From assembly GCA_021372535.1 (NCBI GenBank), contig JAJFUH010000033.1, positions 1-5,976 of the forward strand: a DNA stretch of 5,976 bases. The letters are read 5' to 3'. The notes beneath the pieces were generated by a model. That model was not told the origin of the DNA. It did not search any database and saw only the letters and a program-made list of their open reading frames with translations. The DNA is from a bacterium. GTDB lineage: Bacteria; Latescibacterota; Latescibacteria; Latescibacterales; Latescibacteraceae. The position numbers were made by a program, and so were the translations under genes. Positions 4,609 to 5,976 of the stretch are shown in pieces (within the stretch, counting starts at the first letter, position 1; every line of letters begins with the position of its first letter).

Positions 4609-5976
4609 TTAACCTTCAAACTCAATTTTACGTAGTTGCATCTCCTCGTCTGCTCTTTTTCGTTCTCTCTTGGCACTATCCCTAAAACTCTTAATCATAC
4701 GTTTGGCGAACTTTCGGACGTGTTCGTTCTCGTCGTCCTTGTACTTTTTAAGTTCTTTCGCCTTACCTTCATATGCGTTAGCTATACCATATTCTCCCGA
4801 AACAATTCCAGTCGAGTACATATTAACACTTACCTTACGGAGAATCTGTTCGTTATCTGTCCTACGAACAATTTCAATACACATATCGAAGTTAACTCCT
4901 TCAATAGAGTGCATAACCAGTACAGCTTTCATCAAACTATCTTCATCACCTTTTTCAATGAGTGACTTAAGTATTTCGTTAAATCCAATTCCAATTTCTT
5001 GCATAAAATGGGATATATGAAAGTTATAAACACTTAATTTTACAGTCATATTCTCGATCCACTTGCCAGCAATTTCTTTAAAGTCAGGGTGTTGAGTAAT
5101 GAAGTTACATAACTCTGGATTAATATGATATGGAATAGCTTCATAACGCTCATCTATCGTGAATCCATGTTTTTCTTTGCTCTCTACATCTTTATTAATT
5201 CGGTTCAGAAAGATGTCCATAACTGCTTGAATTCCATCACGTTTGCCAATAGCAATAAGAATTTCCTGAATATGCCAGTCTATATCAGTTAGTTCAATCA
5301 TTTTTTGTTTCAAAAATTCAATAGTATCTGAACTCAAAGTTTGGATATTAAACCTTTTTTTCCAAATTACATATGGCAGTTGTTGGAAATACAATTTCAG
5401 GTAATGTGGATTCTGACTTATTTCTTGTACTATCAAATGCTCCATACGCTGAGAATTTGTTGCATGATTTCTTGCTAATGAATTTATAATGGCATAATGA
5501 ATTTCATAATCCATTTTATCTTGTAAATATGAAAATTTCCCTTTTTGTTTAACAATATCTTCAAGTAAATCAATATCTTTTTTTCTTATTTTATTTACCA
5601 AATCTGAACCTTCTGGTAAATAAAGAGAATAAACTATAGAACTTGTCAATTGAATACTATTTGTATCAATGATTTTTTTAACGTATTTATCCCAAAGTTT
5701 TAATTGATTCGCATTTCGGAAACCATCTAAAAAATATCTTGTATAATTTTTAAGGTTCTTATTTTGCTCAAACGCATCAGAAAGAATTTTATCTGCTAAT
5801 TCAGGTTTGATATTAGCGATCTTTTGAAGAAAAGACTTGAAATTCTGAAACTTCCAATCATCAATGATTTTTTGTTGATCAGCAATTTTATTAAGGTAAG
5901 TTATCCATTTATCAACCTTATCCACTGTACAATCATTTAATAAATTTTCTATTTCATTTCTTAATTTTTCATCGGC
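4609..5976 (-). CDS. C-terminal 455 residues of a large, all-helical protein of unknown function
   Basis: The frame is open to the right edge. A GTG at 5925 could start it, but there is no Shine-Dalgarno there and the 17 codons upstream (ADEKLRNEIENLLNDCT) read as ordinary coding, so the true start is probably outside. The visible part has no membrane segment and no nucleotide-binding motif. It is rich in Lys, Ile, Glu, Asn and Phe, and consists of successive amphipathic helices resembling an irregular HEAT/TPR-like solenoid. The last 45 residues are highly charged (ENEHVRKFAKRMIKSF...KRERKRADEEMQLRKIEFE), a probable long helix or coiled coil. Such C-terminal solenoids with charged tails are common in large multidomain proteins, including STAND/NACHT-type defence NTPases; I cannot confirm that link. 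The gene is clearly more AT-rich than the dehydratase gene, suggesting separate acquisition. I do not recognise the family. Confidence 0.8.
   Translation of the reverse strand, partial: ADEKLRNEIENLLNDCTVDKVDKWITYLNKIADQQKIIDDWKFQNFKSFLQKIANIKPELADKILSDAFEQNKNLKNYTRYFLDGFRNANQLKLWDKYVKKIIDTNSIQLTSSIVYSLYLPEGSDLVNKIRKKDIDLLEDIVKQKGKFSYLQDKMDYEIHYAIINSLARNHATNSQRMEHLIVQEISQNPHYLKLYFQQLPYVIWKKRFNIQTLSSDTIEFLKQKMIELTDIDWHIQEILIAIGKRDGIQAVMDIFLNRINKDVESKEKHGFTIDERYEAIPYHINPELCNFITQHPDFKEIAGKWIENMTVKLSVYNFHISHFMQEIGIGFNEILKSLIEKGDEDSLMKAVLVMHSIEGVNFDMCIEIVRRTDNEQILRKVSVNMYSTGIVSGEYGIANAYEGKAKELKKYKDDENEHVRKFAKRMIKSFRDSAKRERKRADEEMQLRKIEFEG

Overview
The window reads as ordinary bacterial chromosome or metagenomic contig. 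It has Shine-Dalgarno-led genes, one tight operon, wide spacers full of short degenerate repeats, and a change to AT-rich sequence near the right end. I cannot place the organism. The combination of a PadR operon, an enolase-superfamily sugar-acid dehydratase gene and repeat-laden spacers suggests an environmental lineage with a large genome, perhaps of the FCB type (Latescibacterota-like). That placement is inference only.

Layout, left to right. (1) At the left edge, on the minus strand, are the first 31 codons of a helix-turn-helix protein that resembles the start of a transposase; a possible insertion-sequence end lies just upstream of it. (2) A spacer of about 360 bp follows. It holds one copy of a dispersed repeat and, at its right end, a sigma70-like promoter overlapped by AT-rich inverted and direct repeats that look like a PadR operator. 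(3) A three-gene plus-strand operon comes next: a PadR-family repressor, a four-helix membrane protein with an N-terminal PadR-associated (HAAS / permease-prefix type) helical domain, and a small three-helix membrane protein with a faint MotA/TolQ/ExbB look. The genes overlap or abut and appear translationally coupled. A strong 13-bp hairpin closes the operon. (4) A spacer of about 540 bp holds a second copy of the dispersed repeat in the opposite orientation and a candidate promoter. (5) A complete mandelate racemase/muconate lactonizing enzyme family gene follows, with all metal ligands and the His/Asp catalytic pair visible; it is most like D-galactonate dehydratase-type enzymes. (6) A gene-poor stretch of about 970 bp is packed with short repeats: a GGCATAAGGC tandem, a 26-bp direct repeat pair, several arrays with a 9-10 bp period, and a GGGCAATTC palindrome. 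(7) An AT-rich minus-strand gene runs off the right edge; it encodes the last 455 residues of a large all-helical protein of unknown function.

How the parts work together: the PadR operon looks like a self-regulated sensing unit, with the repressor acting on its own promoter and the membrane proteins probably carrying the signal or response. The dehydratase is a separate catabolic gene with no pathway partner in view. The right-hand gene differs in composition and lies beyond the repeat belt. It may have been acquired separately and could be the C-terminal solenoid of a large multidomain protein, such as a STAND-type defence protein, but its N-terminal catalytic part is outside the window. 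I see no tRNA, rRNA or CRISPR array.
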